Virus record (IMG/VR): IMGVR_UViG_3300028146_000015
Coordinates: 1 to 48,062 of that record
From: a virus
DNA length: 48,062 nucleotides
Strand: one strand, 5' to 3'
Position numbers and translations under genes: made by a program. A model generated the notes under the pieces. That model did not search any database. It was not told where the DNA came from and was given only the letters and a program-made list of their open reading frames with translations. Of this stretch, positions 31,121 through 37,768 are shown piece by piece; positions within the stretch are counted from its first letter, which is position 1; the number at the start of each line of letters is the position of its first letter.

Positions 31121-31522
31121 TTACTTCCCGCGCATCTCCCGCGCCCGCGCGGCGAGGGCGTCCATGACGTCCATCAGGTCGCTGAGCTCACGGTGGGGAC
31201 CGGACTCGACGCGGTCCTCCGGCGCCGGGAGGGACCCGTGGTAGCGCAGCGGCCCCGCGTCGGAGGGCGACGTCCAGAACCGCGCCTCCGGGTACTTCTC
31301 CGCGAAGGCGTCCCGCCGCTGGGATGCCTCGGCGAGGCGGCTGAGGTAGTCCATGACGACGCGGAGGTCATGGGACTGGGCCAGTTCGCGGTTGCTCGCG
31401 TCGCGGGCGCGCCACAGCGGCGCCCGGACTGACTCGTCCAGGGTGATCACGCCGCCGGTCTCCTGCTCCCAGCTGACCCGCAGCGCCGTGTTGTCCCGCT
31501 GGCTGCCCGCGTGCACCGTCAT
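31121..31522 (-). CDS. Unknown soluble protein of the reverse-strand trio
   Basis: 133 residues on the minus strand, ATG 31522 with GGGGAGAGG upstream. Charged and probably mixed alpha/beta, starting T-V-H-A-G-S-Q-R-D-N-T-A-L-R-V-S-W-E and containing the helix M-D-Y-L-S-R-L-A-E-A-S-Q-R-R-D. Its 5' leader holds a 10-bp inverted repeat (31542-31579) and a CCCCTTTAAGGGG palindrome. Not recognised; position between lysis genes and regulator suggests a lysogenic accessory gene. Confidence 0.6.
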   Translation of the reverse strand: MTVHAGSQRDNTALRVSWEQETGGVITLDESVRAPLWRARDASNRELAQSHDLRVVMDYLSRLAEASQRRDAFAEKYPEARFWTSPSDAGPLRYHGSLPAPEDRVESGPHRELSDLMDVMDALAARAREMRGK

Positions 31523-31541
31523 GGCCTCTCCCCTTAAAGGG

Positions 31542-31579
31542 GCGCCCCCGGCCCGTGTGTGAATGAATTCCGGGGGCGC
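31542..31579 (-). repeat. Inverted repeat in the leader of the 133-residue gene
   Basis: GCGCCCCCGG (31542-31551) and CCGGGGGCGC (31570-31579) are exact complements with 18 bases between. Next to it at 31531-31543 is a CCCCTTAAAGGGG palindrome that overlaps the ribosome-site side of the leader. The pair could act in attenuation or as a terminator for plus-strand transcription; no T-run is present. Confidence 0.6.
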
Positions 31580-31624
31580 TGGGCGTCACTGTAGCCCAGT
31601 CTGCCGCAGCGCGCTACAGCGGAA

Positions 31625-31630
31625 TATACT
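31625..31630 (+). promoter_or_regulatory. Putative -10 element of the GntR-type gene
   Basis: TATACT ends 6 bases before the GTG at 31637, the spacing of a leaderless transcript. It is the best -10 hexamer in the window, although no clear -35 lies 16-18 bases upstream. Confidence 0.5.
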
Positions 31631-31636
31631 GACGGG

Positions 31637-31900
31637 GTGATTGTGCTGGTCAGAGAGCATTGCGCCATGGCAGACCATAGCGCGCCCCCGCCATGGCGGC
31701 GCATCGCCGAGCAGCTCCGGGCCGACATCACCAGCGGGAAGTACGCCCCCGGCCAGCGGCTACCCTCAGCCGTCACCCTGCACCAGGAGCACGGCGTCGC
31801 CGTCGTCACCGCGAGGAAGGCTCTGGCGCTGCTGGTGGACGACGGGCTGGCTGTCGTCGTCACCGGCATGGGCACCTACGTCTGGCCCGGCCCTCAGTAG
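31637..31900 (+). CDS. GntR-family transcription regulator (winged helix only)
   Basis: 87 residues from GTG 31637; ATG 31667 is another possible start. The core W-R-R-I-A-E-Q-L-R-A-D-I-T-S-G-K-Y-A-P-G-Q-R-L-P-S (about 20-44), V-T-A-R-K-A-L-A-L-L-V-D-D-G-L (about 57-71) and the wing V-V-V-T-G-M-G-T-Y-V is a clear GntR DNA-binding domain. There is no effector domain, as in small plasmid and prophage regulators. The directly downstream promoter carries two copies of a 14-bp repeat that are its probable operators, so it likely controls the small genes before the integrase. Confidence 0.88.
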   Translation: MIVLVREHCAMADHSAPPPWRRIAEQLRADITSGKYAPGQRLPSAVTLHQEHGVAVVTARKALALLVDDGLAVVVTGMGTYVWPGPQ

Positions 31901-31903
31901 CCC

Positions 31904-31944
31904 TTGCGGTGGAGCTACCACCCTGATACAGTGGAGCTACCACC
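31904..31944 (+). promoter_or_regulatory. Promoter overlapped by a direct-repeat operator
   Basis: GTGGAGCTACCACC occurs at 31909-31922 and again at 31931-31944, 22 bp apart, about two helix turns. TTGCGG (31904-31909) and TACAGT (31927-31932) form a promoter with a 17-base spacer; the first copy overlaps the -35 edge and spacer, the second covers the end of the -10. Bound protein would block polymerase. The adjacent GntR-type protein is the obvious candidate. Confidence 0.65.
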
Positions 31945-31962
31945 AAGCGAGAGGGAACGAAA

Positions 31963-32184
31963 ATGGCCATCATGAACCCGCAGGTCAGCGATTACGTCCA
32001 GTACAACGGCGACTTGCCGGAGGGCTGGGACCGCACAGGCCGCGTGCTCGCGGTCACTGATGACGCCAGCGGCGACAAGGTTGTCACGGTCCTGCTCGAC
32101 TCCGGGCAGGAGCAGGACATCCTGGCCAGCGAGCTGGACCGGCCGGCCGACGCGGGTGTGGAGTATGACGTCCGCGATGCCTGA
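31963..32184 (+). CDS. Small protein under GntR-type control, unknown
   Basis: 73 residues from ATG 31963 with GAGAGGGAACG upstream. It is acidic with beta character: D-R-T-G-R-V-L-A-V-T-D-D, K-V-V-T-V-L-L-D-S-G-Q-E-Q-D-I-L, which looks like a small SH3/Tudor-like barrel. It is the first gene after the repeat-controlled promoter and overlaps the next. Function unknown. Confidence 0.6.
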   Translation: MAIMNPQVSDYVQYNGDLPEGWDRTGRVLAVTDDASGDKVVTVLLDSGQEQDILASELDRPADAGVEYDVRDA

Positions 32185-32329
32185 CCGGCACCGGGAAAAG
32201 CCGCTCAGCCTACGCCTTGGGGCTGAGCGGCAGCCGGTAGAGGAAGCCGCCGAGCGGGACGGCGTCCCGGTGCGGCAGTGGATACTCGCCGCGATCCGCG
32301 AGCGGCTGGCGCGGCAGTCCCCGCAGTAG
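32165..32329 (+). CDS. Small ribbon-helix-helix-like protein
   Basis: 54 residues from ATG 32165 (ATG 32177 possible). After a basic start it reads K-P-L-S-L-R-L-G-A-E-R-Q, then V-E-E-A-A-E-R-D-G-V-P-V-R-Q-W-I-L-A-A-I-R-E-R-L, the strand-helix-helix layout of small CopG/Arc-type DNA-binding proteins. It sits directly before the integrase gene and may regulate integration, or serve as a directionality factor. Both ideas are inference. Confidence 0.55.
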   Translation: MTSAMPDRHREKPLSLRLGAERQPVEEAAERDGVPVRQWILAAIRERLARQSPQ

Positions 32330-32363
32330 CGTCATCCACCGCAGCACGGCGGGGCGTGTGTGC

Positions 32364-32369
32364 TAGCAT
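32364..32369 (+). promoter_or_regulatory. int: Putative -10 element of the integrase gene
   Basis: TAGCAT (TAnnnT) ends 7 bases before the GTG at 32377, and no ribosome site is visible, so a leaderless transcript is likely. The -35 side is not convincing. Confidence 0.4.
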
Positions 32370-32376
32370 CACGCAC

Positions 32377-33771
32377 GTGAGAGCAGTTCTTTACGCGAGG
32401 CAGAGCCTCGACAAGGCCGGCACTGGCCTCGCTGTCGCCCGCCAGCTCGCCGAGGACGAGCGGCTGTGCGAACTGCGCGGGTACGAGGTCGTCGCCCGCG
32501 AGTCCGACAACGACATGTCCGGCTACTCCGGCAAGGCCCGGCCAGGCTATGAGCGGGTCATCGCGCTGATGAGGTCTGGCGCCGTGGACGTCGTCGTCGT
32601 GTGGGCCGTCGACCGGCTGACCCGCAGGCTCGCCGACCTGATCGCGCTCATCGACCTGTGCGAGCAGACGGGGGTGAGGGTCGCCACCGTGTCCGGGGAC
32701 CTGGACCTGTCCACCCCCTCCGGGAAGCTGGTGGCCCGCCTCCTCGGCTCCGTCGCCCAGGGCGAGGTGGAGACCAAGAGCGCCCGGCAGCAGCTCGCCG
32801 AGCGGCAGGCCGCGCAGGCCGGCAAGCCCCGGCTGGGGACGCCGCGGCCGTTCGGCTGGCAGCCTGACCGCGTCGCCCTGGACGAGGCGGAGGCCGCCGC
32901 GGTCGCCGACGCCTGCACGGTGCTGCTGTGCGGCGGCACCATCACCGGCGTGTGCCGCGACTGGGAGGCACGCGGGCTGCGGCCGCACCAGGCGCCGTTC
33001 GGGCCGCTGCGCGAGCACCCGTGGACCACCACCAGCGTCCGGGCGATCCTCCGCAACCCGCGCAACGCCGGCATCGCCGTGTACAAGGGGGCCGAGGTCG
33101 GCCGCGGCCAGTGGCAGGAGATCGTCGCCGAGCCGACGTGGCGGGCGGTGGCGGCGCTGCTCGCCGACCCGGGGCGCAAGCCGTCGCAGGGGGTGCGGTC
33201 GCTGCTCGGCCGGGTGGCGCTGTGCCGCTGCGGCACGTACGTGACCGGCAGCAGGGGCGCCAACGGGCAGCCGTCCTACCGCTGCCACATCCCGGCGCGC
33301 GCCGGCCGGGAGGGACCGCACGTGTTCACCAGCCGTGCCCCCGTTGACGCCTACGTGGAGGCCGCGACCGTCGCGTGGCTGGCCAGGCCGGGCAACGCGG
33401 AGCGGCTGGCCCCGGCGCGGGGTGACGGCGCGGGCCCGCTGCGCGAGGAGGCCGCCGCGATCCGGGCGCGGCTGGCGCGGCTCGGCCCGCTGTTCGCCGC
33501 CGGGTTGATCAGCGAGCAGGACATGACCGGCGGCCGGGCGGCCGGTGAGGCGCGGCTGGCGCAGATCGGGGCCCGGCTCGCTGAGATGGGCCGCGAGTCG
33601 GCGCTGGCGCCGTTCGCCGCCGGGCGCGACGTGCGGGAGACGTGGGCGGCGCTGCTGCCCGACCGGCGCCGCGCCGTCATCGCCGCCGTGTGGGAGGTCA
33701 CCCTGCTGCCGTCCGGGCGCGGGAACCGGGTCTTCCGCACCGAGACAGTGCGGCTCATGCCGCGCGCCTGA
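32377..33771 (+). CDS. int: Serine integrase (large serine recombinase)
   Basis: 464 residues from GTG 32377. The catalytic domain has R-A-V-L-Y-A-R-Q-S with the nucleophile Ser10, then R-P-G-Y-E-R-V, V-V-V-V-W-A-V-D-R-L-T-R-R (about 69-81) and S-G-K-L-V-A-R-L. The recombinase domain follows (G-W-Q-P-D-R, L-R-N-P-R-N-A-G-I-A-V-Y). A zinc-ribbon-like segment (L-C-R-C-G-T-Y-V, Y-R-C-H, about 282-310) and a helical end with the coiled-coil part (A-A-I-R-A-R-L-A-R-L) complete a compact member of the family. It would insert the genome by recombining attP with attB. Confidence 0.95.
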   Translation: MRAVLYARQSLDKAGTGLAVARQLAEDERLCELRGYEVVARESDNDMSGYSGKARPGYERVIALMRSGAVDVVVVWAVDRLTRRLADLIALIDLCEQTGVRVATVSGDLDLSTPSGKLVARLLGSVAQGEVETKSARQQLAERQAAQAGKPRLGTPRPFGWQPDRVALDEAEAAAVADACTVLLCGGTITGVCRDWEARGLRPHQAPFGPLREHPWTTTSVRAILRNPRNAGIAVYKGAEVGRGQWQEIVAEPTWRAVAALLADPGRKPSQGVRSLLGRVALCRCGTYVTGSRGANGQPSYRCHIPARAGREGPHVFTSRAPVDAYVEAATVAWLARPGNAERLAPARGDGAGPLREEAAAIRARLARLGPLFAAGLISEQDMTGGRAAGEARLAQIGARLAEMGRESALAPFAAGRDVRETWAALLPDRRRAVIAAVWEVTLLPSGRGNRVFRTETVRLMPRA

Positions 33772-33850
33772 CCGTCGATTCAGCGAACATTAACCCCGCC
33801 GTGACCGAATGCGAAACAAATCCTCCGGTAACTATTGCCATTGCCTGAAC

Positions 33851-33886
33851 CCAGCGTTAATGTCTCGTTACGCGCATTAACGCTGG
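33851..33886. other. attP: Candidate phage attachment site (attP)
   Basis: CCAGCGTTAATG (33851-33862) and its exact complement (33875-33886) flank a 12-base centre, TCTCGTTACGCG, whose middle dinucleotide is TT. The dyad lies 80 bases after the integrase stop in an AT-rich, gene-free stretch. Serine-integrase attP sites have this form: two mirror half-sites around a non-palindromic dinucleotide. An ATTAAC half-motif also occurs near 33789. An operator or terminator is the alternative. Confidence 0.6.
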
Positions 33887-33945
33887 CATCCCGCGCGCCG
33901 CAATTGCGTGCCGATCGCCGTGCACTCGGGGAGGGGTGCGGTTCC

Positions 33946-34281
33946 ATGCGAGTCACCAGGCCGCTGTCTGTCATGCTCTACGCGCTGGGGTGGGCCGCCA
34001 TCCCCGCGTGGCCCGCCGGGATCGCCTCGGCGCTGCTGTGGACCGCCCGCGCGGAGCTGGCGCTGCTGTCGGTGGCCGGCGCCGGGACGTCGGCGGCGCT
34101 GGCGCTGGCCCTGCAGCGCCGCGCCGAGGCCCGCGTCACCGCGCTGGCGGCGGAGTACGAGCGGATGGAGGGGCGGCTGTGCGACGCCCTGGCCGCCAGC
34201 CTGCACGGGGGCGCTAGGACGCCTGCCGGCCTTCGCCTGCTGCGCGGCGCCGCGCCTCCCGGCGCTCCAGCTCCGCGATGA
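33946..34281 (+). CDS. Small membrane protein next to the integrase
   Basis: 111 residues from ATG 33946 with GGGGAGGGG upstream. Two hydrophobic segments are visible (L-S-V-M-L-Y-A-L-G-W-A-A-I-P-A-W-P and L-A-L-L-S-V-A-G-A-G-T-S-A-A-L-A-L), followed by a charged helix E-A-R-V-T-A-L-A-A-E-Y-E-R-M-E-G-R. It overlaps the end of the repressor gene by 68 bases tail to tail. May be a superinfection-exclusion type membrane protein, but only location suggests it. Confidence 0.55.
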   Translation: MRVTRPLSVMLYALGWAAIPAWPAGIASALLWTARAELALLSVAGAGTSAALALALQRRAEARVTALAAEYERMEGRLCDALAASLHGGARTPAGLRLLRGAAPPGAPAPR

Positions 34282-34600
34282 GCTCATCCGCGTCATCCGG
34301 GTGGCGGCGGCGCAGGATCGCGGCCACCTCCGGGTCAACCAGCGGCTCAGGCTGCGGGTCGGGGCTGTACCCGGCGGCGGCTATCACCTCATCGGCCAGG
34401 CCCGGCTGCTCGGCGCGCAGCCGCCCGGCCAGGCGCGCGGCTGTGTCGTAAGTCGGCCGCTGCTCGCCGCTGGCCCACCGGCTTACCTGTGACTTATGGA
34501 CCCCGGCGAGGGCGCCTATCCGCTCACGCGTGTACCCGGCGCCCTTAAGCGCGCCTATGGCCGCCGAGAGCCGTCGCGGGTTCCAGCTCCCTGATTGCAT
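34214..34600 (-). CDS. Immunity repressor (XRE/Cro-CI type)
   Basis: 128 residues on the minus strand from ATG 34600; longer upstream starts lack signals. The helix-turn-helix covers about 26-60: Y-T-R-E-R-I-G-A-L-A-G-V-H-K-S-Q-V-S-R-W-A-S-G-E-Q-R-P. The C-terminal half is charged, with P-E-V-A-A-I-L-R-R-R-H-P-D-D and a Glu/Arg-rich helix, and has no visible LexA-like peptidase, so induction may not be by RecA cleavage. It faces a Cro-like gene over an operator-rich gap, the standard lysogeny switch. Confidence 0.82.
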   Translation of the reverse strand: MQSGSWNPRRLSAAIGALKGAGYTRERIGALAGVHKSQVSRWASGEQRPTYDTAARLAGRLRAEQPGLADEVIAAAGYSPDPQPEPLVDPEVAAILRRRHPDDADELIAELERREARRRAAGEGRQAS

Positions 34601-34766
34601 GTGCGCAACATTACATGCCGCGCGAGCGATTGCATAGAAGCAACTCGTCGGATTATGAGCATTTATTTGTCGCGTGCGCGCACTCACGGGGCATGTACCA
34701 GGAATGTTGCGCGCCCAAGGGGGTTGCGTGGTCGCACACAACGTGGCAGAGTGGGTTCATGCAATC
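34593..34766. promoter_or_regulatory. Lysogeny switch region with repeated operator-like motifs
   Basis: The gap between repressor and Cro-like gene is AT-richer. GATTGCAT occurs at 34593-34600, 34628-34635 and, inverted, 34759-34766, two of the copies covering the start codons. AATGTTGCGC occurs at 34703-34712 and inverted at 34603-34612; GTTGCG occurs again at 34723. TAATGT (34613-34608, minus) ends 7 bases before the repressor ATG. On the plus strand TTGCGT (34724-34729) and CAGAGT (34747-34752) are 17 bases apart, 6 bases before the Cro-like ATG. Confidence 0.65.
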
Positions 34767-35001
34767 GACCACCCCGCTCCTGCGCGGCCCGTTCGTCAGG
34801 CTGCGCATGGCCCGCTTCGACGCCCGCGCCGCCGAGCTCGGGCTGGTGACCGACGCGGCCAAGGCCGAGTTCATCGGCGTTGACAAGGCCACGCTCAGCC
34901 GCCTCGTCAACGGCGAGGCCAACCCCGGCGAGCGGTTCATCGCGGCGTGCATGGCAACGCTCGGCATCCCCTTCGAGGAGCTGTTCGAGGTCGTCCGGTG
35001 A
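34759..35001 (+). CDS. Cro-like HTH protein
   Basis: 80 residues from ATG 34759. F-V-R-L-R-M-A-R-F-D-A-R-A-A-E-L-G-L-V-T followed by A-E-F-I-G-V-D-K-A-T-L-S-R-L-V-N-G-E-A-N-P-G (about 40-61) is an XRE helix-turn-helix, with I-A-A-C-M-A-T-L-G-I-P-F-E-E-L-F at the end. It is divergent from the repressor and first in the long early operon, so it is probably the Cro/early regulator. The first three residues are identical to those of the repressor. Confidence 0.8.
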   Translation: MQSTTPLLRGPFVRLRMARFDARAAELGLVTDAAKAEFIGVDKATLSRLVNGEANPGERFIAACMATLGIPFEELFEVVR

Positions 35002-35141
35002 CCTGCGCCACCCTCGCCGAGGTCCAGGCCGCCGGGGAAGCCTACGGCGCCTCCATGCCGCCCCTGCCCGGCGAGCTGGCCGACTACGTCGCCGCGATCC
35101 TCGCCACCGCCCGCCGCGCCGCCGAGCCCGCAGCGGCCTAG
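34998..35141 (+). CDS. Small helical protein after Cro, unknown
   Basis: 47 residues from GTG 34998 overlapping the Cro-like stop. Ala-rich with one helix (L-A-E-V-Q-A-A-G-E-A-Y-G) and another near the end (L-A-D-Y-V-A-A-I-L-A-T-A-R-R-A). No helix-turn-helix; not recognised as an excisionase, though position would suit. Confidence 0.5.
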   Translation: MTCATLAEVQAAGEAYGASMPPLPGELADYVAAILATARRAAEPAAA

Positions 35142-35149
35142 AAATGACG

Positions 35150-35196
35150 CCGCCCCCGGCAAGGGGGGCGGAGTCGCCCGGCAGGAGAGAGCCGGG
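35150..35196 (+). promoter_or_regulatory. Two tandem hairpins in the leader of the early operon
   Basis: First stem: CCGCCCCC (35150-35157) with GGGGGCGG (35164-35171), 6-base loop. Second stem: CCCGGC (35177-35182) with GCCGGG (35191-35196), loop AGGAGAGA. No T-run follows either. They may act in antitermination or attenuation before the operon that starts at 35224. Confidence 0.55.
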
Positions 35197-35223
35197 ACGC
35201 TAACCAGGATAAGGAGAGATCCG

Positions 35224-36030
35224 GTGACATCACCACAAGCACCGCCGCAGCCGCAGCCGCTCATGCCGCTGCTCGTCAGCGCCAGGCCGGGCGCCAAGCC
35301 CCGCGAGATCATCATCGACGAGGCCGAGGGCGAGCGGCTGATGGCTGACATCGCCGCCCGGCTGGTGGCCATCCGCGCCGCCAAGGCCGCCTACGCGGAC
35401 ATCATCCCGCCGCCCCCGCCGGCGGAGGAGCCTGCGAAGGCGCCGGTGGAGCTGTGCGGCGTGTGGAGGACGGACACTGGCGCCACCTGCCACCTCCCCG
35501 CCGGGCACCCCGGCGACCACGAGCTCACCCCGCGCGGCGCCGACCCGCTGCCGCCGCTGGACGCCCTGCCGCCGATAGACGCCGCCTACTGCGGCCAGCG
35601 GTACTTCGATGGCGAGTCATGGCAGGAGTGCGCCGAGCCTCCGCATGAGGGCCTGCACGGCGACCAGGGACCGCAGCCGGACACCCGCGCCGATGACGAG
35701 CCGCAGGAGAACGACGGGCCGTGCATGGCGGACGGGTGCGGCCACTCCCCGGGCGCCCACGCGGGCGTGCGTGGTACCGGCGGCCTGCTGTTCTGCACCG
35801 TGTGCGCCTGCCGCCGCTACCTGTCCCCGCGCCCCGGCGCTGGTGCCCCTTGCGCATGGCACGGCGGCGAGGGCAAGTCCGGCGGACGGTGCCCCGAGTG
35901 CAGGCGCGAGGTCGGCGACCGCCGCGCGGATAACGCGATGGCCGGGGGCGAAGCGCACGTCGCCCCGGTGGCGTTCCTGCGCCACGACCAGCAGACCCTC
36001 GCCGGGGTCAAGCTCGGCGGCGCGTCATGA
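35224..36030 (+). CDS. Multi-zinc-motif early protein, unknown
   Basis: 268 residues from GTG 35224 with AAGGAGAG upstream. After a helical N-terminus (I-D-E-A-E-G-E-R-L-M-A-D-I) and a Pro-rich linker come several Cys/His clusters: C-H-L-P-A-G-H-P-G-D-H, a similar E-C-A-E-P-P-H-E-G-L-H, then G-C-G-H-S-P-G-A-H with C-T-V-C-A-C, and C-P-E-C. These resemble repeated small zinc modules that occur as pieces in actinobacterial phage proteins. Role unknown; nucleic acid or protein binding is likely. Confidence 0.65.
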   Translation: MTSPQAPPQPQPLMPLLVSARPGAKPREIIIDEAEGERLMADIAARLVAIRAAKAAYADIIPPPPPAEEPAKAPVELCGVWRTDTGATCHLPAGHPGDHELTPRGADPLPPLDALPPIDAAYCGQRYFDGESWQECAEPPHEGLHGDQGPQPDTRADDEPQENDGPCMADGCGHSPGAHAGVRGTGGLLFCTVCACRRYLSPRPGAGAPCAWHGGEGKSGGRCPECRREVGDRRADNAMAGGEAHVAPVAFLRHDQQTLAGVKLGGAS

Positions 36031-36362
36031 GCCTCACGCTGGAGGTGCGCGGTCAGGCTGACCGCACCGTTCACGTCGGCCCTTTCGCGATGACGCCGCT
36101 GATCGACGAGGGCTACTGGTCCTACCGAGTCATGCTCAGCGAGCGCCAGGCGGTCGTCGGCTTCCCGAAGTTCTCCACGATCGGCATCGGCTTCGCCGTC
36201 GAGGACGACTGGAACACTAACTTCCCGTACACCTGCGGCACCGAGGAGATCTTCGCCCACATCGCGCACAACAAGGACGATGACGCGATCAGCGATGACG
36301 ACGTGCGCGAGGCCATCCGCATGATCCAGGAGCGCGCCACGGCCGACCGGAGCGCGTCATGA
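36027..36362 (+). CDS. Early protein, unknown
   Basis: 111 residues from an ATG overlapping the previous stop. Mixed alpha/beta: M-T-P-L-I-D-E-G-Y-W-S-Y-R-V-M-L-S, I-G-I-G-F-A-V-E-D-D-W-N-T-N-F-P-Y, then an acidic stretch H-N-K-D-D-D-A-I-S-D-D-D-V and a final helix. No known motif. Tightly coupled on both sides. Confidence 0.6.
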   Translation: MSLTLEVRGQADRTVHVGPFAMTPLIDEGYWSYRVMLSERQAVVGFPKFSTIGIGFAVEDDWNTNFPYTCGTEEIFAHIAHNKDDDAISDDDVREAIRMIQERATADRSAS

Positions 36363-37123
36363 GCCGGGGCCGTCACGCCCGCGACGGGCAGCGCCGCGAC
36401 GCCCTGCACGCATGGCTGCGCGGGCAGACTCCCAGCGGGCTACGCCACCCGGTCGCCAGCGTGCAGTACTGGTGGCGCTGGTGCCAGGAGACCGCCATCC
36501 GCCGCCGCTACCGCAAGGCGCTCAAAGTCCTGATGCGCCTGATGACCCCTGCCCCGGAGGTGCACCGGGAGCAGGAAGCCCGGCCCGTTGACCACCCGCT
36601 TGAGCCTGGCCTAGCTCGCGGCGTGGTCCGGGCCGGGGCTGACGCCCTGCCAGCCCCTGCCCCGCGCCATGCGGCTGGCGCGGGGCAGGCCCAGACTGCC
36701 GGCGCCACCCTGGCCGCCGCCGGCGACGCCTTGGATGAACTCGGCGGCCTGTTCCCCCCGACCCCGGCTGCGCTCTCCCCGCGGCAGCCGGACGCCGCCG
36801 ACGCTGCACGCCCCCCGACAGCGGAAGCGGCACCGCTGCCCCGGCCCGAGCATCCAGCTTTCCCCGGGCCGGGGCAGCACTCCTTCAGCGGCCGCTCCCC
36901 GTGGACGCCCGTCCCGCCATGCCCTCCCGGCGACACCGTCACCTGGCACCGGCCCGACGGAACCCGCGTCGTCATCGGCTGGGGTCCCAAGGCGGAGATC
37001 CCCCGGCCGTACGCGCAGGCCAGGGTGACCGGCGCCCATGTCATCATCCCCGGCGAGGCGCCGCTGGTGAGCCGCCGGTACCGGGCGCACGAGGCACGGC
37101 GGGACAGGGCGGCGAACCAGTGA
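36359..37123 (+). CDS. Early protein with basic N-terminus and Pro/Ala-rich middle
   Basis: 254 residues coupled by ATGA. The first 65 residues are very basic and helical (W-C-Q-E-T-A-I-R-R-R-Y-R-K-A-L-K), suggesting nucleic acid binding. Residues about 75-195 are low-complexity Pro/Ala. The C-terminus is beta-rich (G-D-T-V-T-W-H-R-P-D-G-T-R-V-V-I-G-W-G). Overall family not recognised. Confidence 0.55.
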   Translation: MSRGRHARDGQRRDALHAWLRGQTPSGLRHPVASVQYWWRWCQETAIRRRYRKALKVLMRLMTPAPEVHREQEARPVDHPLEPGLARGVVRAGADALPAPAPRHAAGAGQAQTAGATLAAAGDALDELGGLFPPTPAALSPRQPDAADAARPPTAEAAPLPRPEHPAFPGPGQHSFSGRSPWTPVPPCPPGDTVTWHRPDGTRVVIGWGPKAEIPRPYAQARVTGAHVIIPGEAPLVSRRYRAHEARRDRAANQ

Positions 37124-37338
37124 GGGCCGCCATGGCCGTCCCGCCTTGGGCGCGCGACGCCCGCGTCCGCTGCGGCATCCCCCTGCGGGCCATGGCCGTC
37201 GCGCTCGGCGTGTGCTTCTCCACCATCGCCAGGTGGGAGAACGGCCAGAACACCCCCACCGGGCCGCGCGGCGCCGCCTACCTGCGGGTCATCGCCGGGC
37301 TTGCCCGCCACCTCGAAGTCCCCGAGGAGCCACGATGA
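37120..37338 (+). CDS. HTH DNA-binding protein
   Basis: 72 residues from GTG 37120 overlapping the previous stop (ATG 37132 possible). The sequence C-G-I-P-L-R-A-M-A-V-A-L-G-V-C-F-S-T-I-A-R-W-E-N-G (about 18-42) is an XRE-type helix-turn-helix followed by Y-L-R-V-I-A-G-L-A-R-H-L. A single-domain regulator within the early operon, possibly controlling later promoters. Confidence 0.75.
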   Translation: MRAAMAVPPWARDARVRCGIPLRAMAVALGVCFSTIARWENGQNTPTGPRGAAYLRVIAGLARHLEVPEEPR

Positions 37339-37640
37339 CCGAGTCGATGCGCCGCGCCACCGTCATCGGCGACGCGCCCGGCAGCCGCGTCCGCGCCACC
37401 GGCCTCGGCTCCCCCCGCAACGGGCTGCCCCCCCTACGCGCCTACGCCCACCCCGGGTGGGTCAACGGCGTCCCCTCCGCCGCCGACAACCCCGAGGGCA
37501 GCGAAGAGCGCTCCGAGGCGGTCCGGCAGCGGCTACGCCAGCTCCGCGAGGACGCCCTGACCGCTGCGGGCACCTGCCCCGAGTGCACCTACCCCTTCGG
37601 CTCCTACGGCCACTTCAAGGCATGCGAGGACGGCTCATGA
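37335..37640 (+). CDS. Early protein with C-terminal zinc-finger-like motif
   Basis: 101 residues from ATG 37335. A disordered N-terminal half is followed by a helix R-S-E-A-V-R-Q-R-L-R-Q-L-R-E-D and C-P-E-C-T-Y-P-F-x5-H-F-K-A-C at the end, a C-x2-C ... H-x3-C arrangement that can hold zinc. First of several such short coupled proteins. Function unknown. Confidence 0.55.
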   Translation: MTESMRRATVIGDAPGSRVRATGLGSPRNGLPPLRAYAHPGWVNGVPSAADNPEGSEERSEAVRQRLRQLREDALTAAGTCPECTYPFGSYGHFKACEDGS

Positions 37641-37768
37641 GCAACCCCGGCGGCTGCCCGCCCCACATCATGCTTGAAGTCTCACGCACCGAGGCGCCCA
37701 AGATGTGGATCGTCAACCTCCAGTGCGGCAAGTGCCCGCACACCGAGCAGCGGACGGAGCCGAAGTGA
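37637..37768 (+). CDS. Cys-containing microprotein
   Basis: 43 residues from an ATG overlapping the previous stop. It contains M-W-I-V-N-L-Q-C-G-K-C-P-H near the C-terminus, a single C-x2-C pair with a nearby His. No further features. Confidence 0.45.
   Translation: MSNPGGCPPHIMLEVSRTEAPKMWIVNLQCGKCPHTEQRTEPK

Noticed and set aside
33908-34492. Plus-strand open frame of 194 codons beside the repressor
   Set aside because: It is in the wrong frame for the membrane protein at 33946 and runs antisense through the repressor; Arg/Pro-rich translation.
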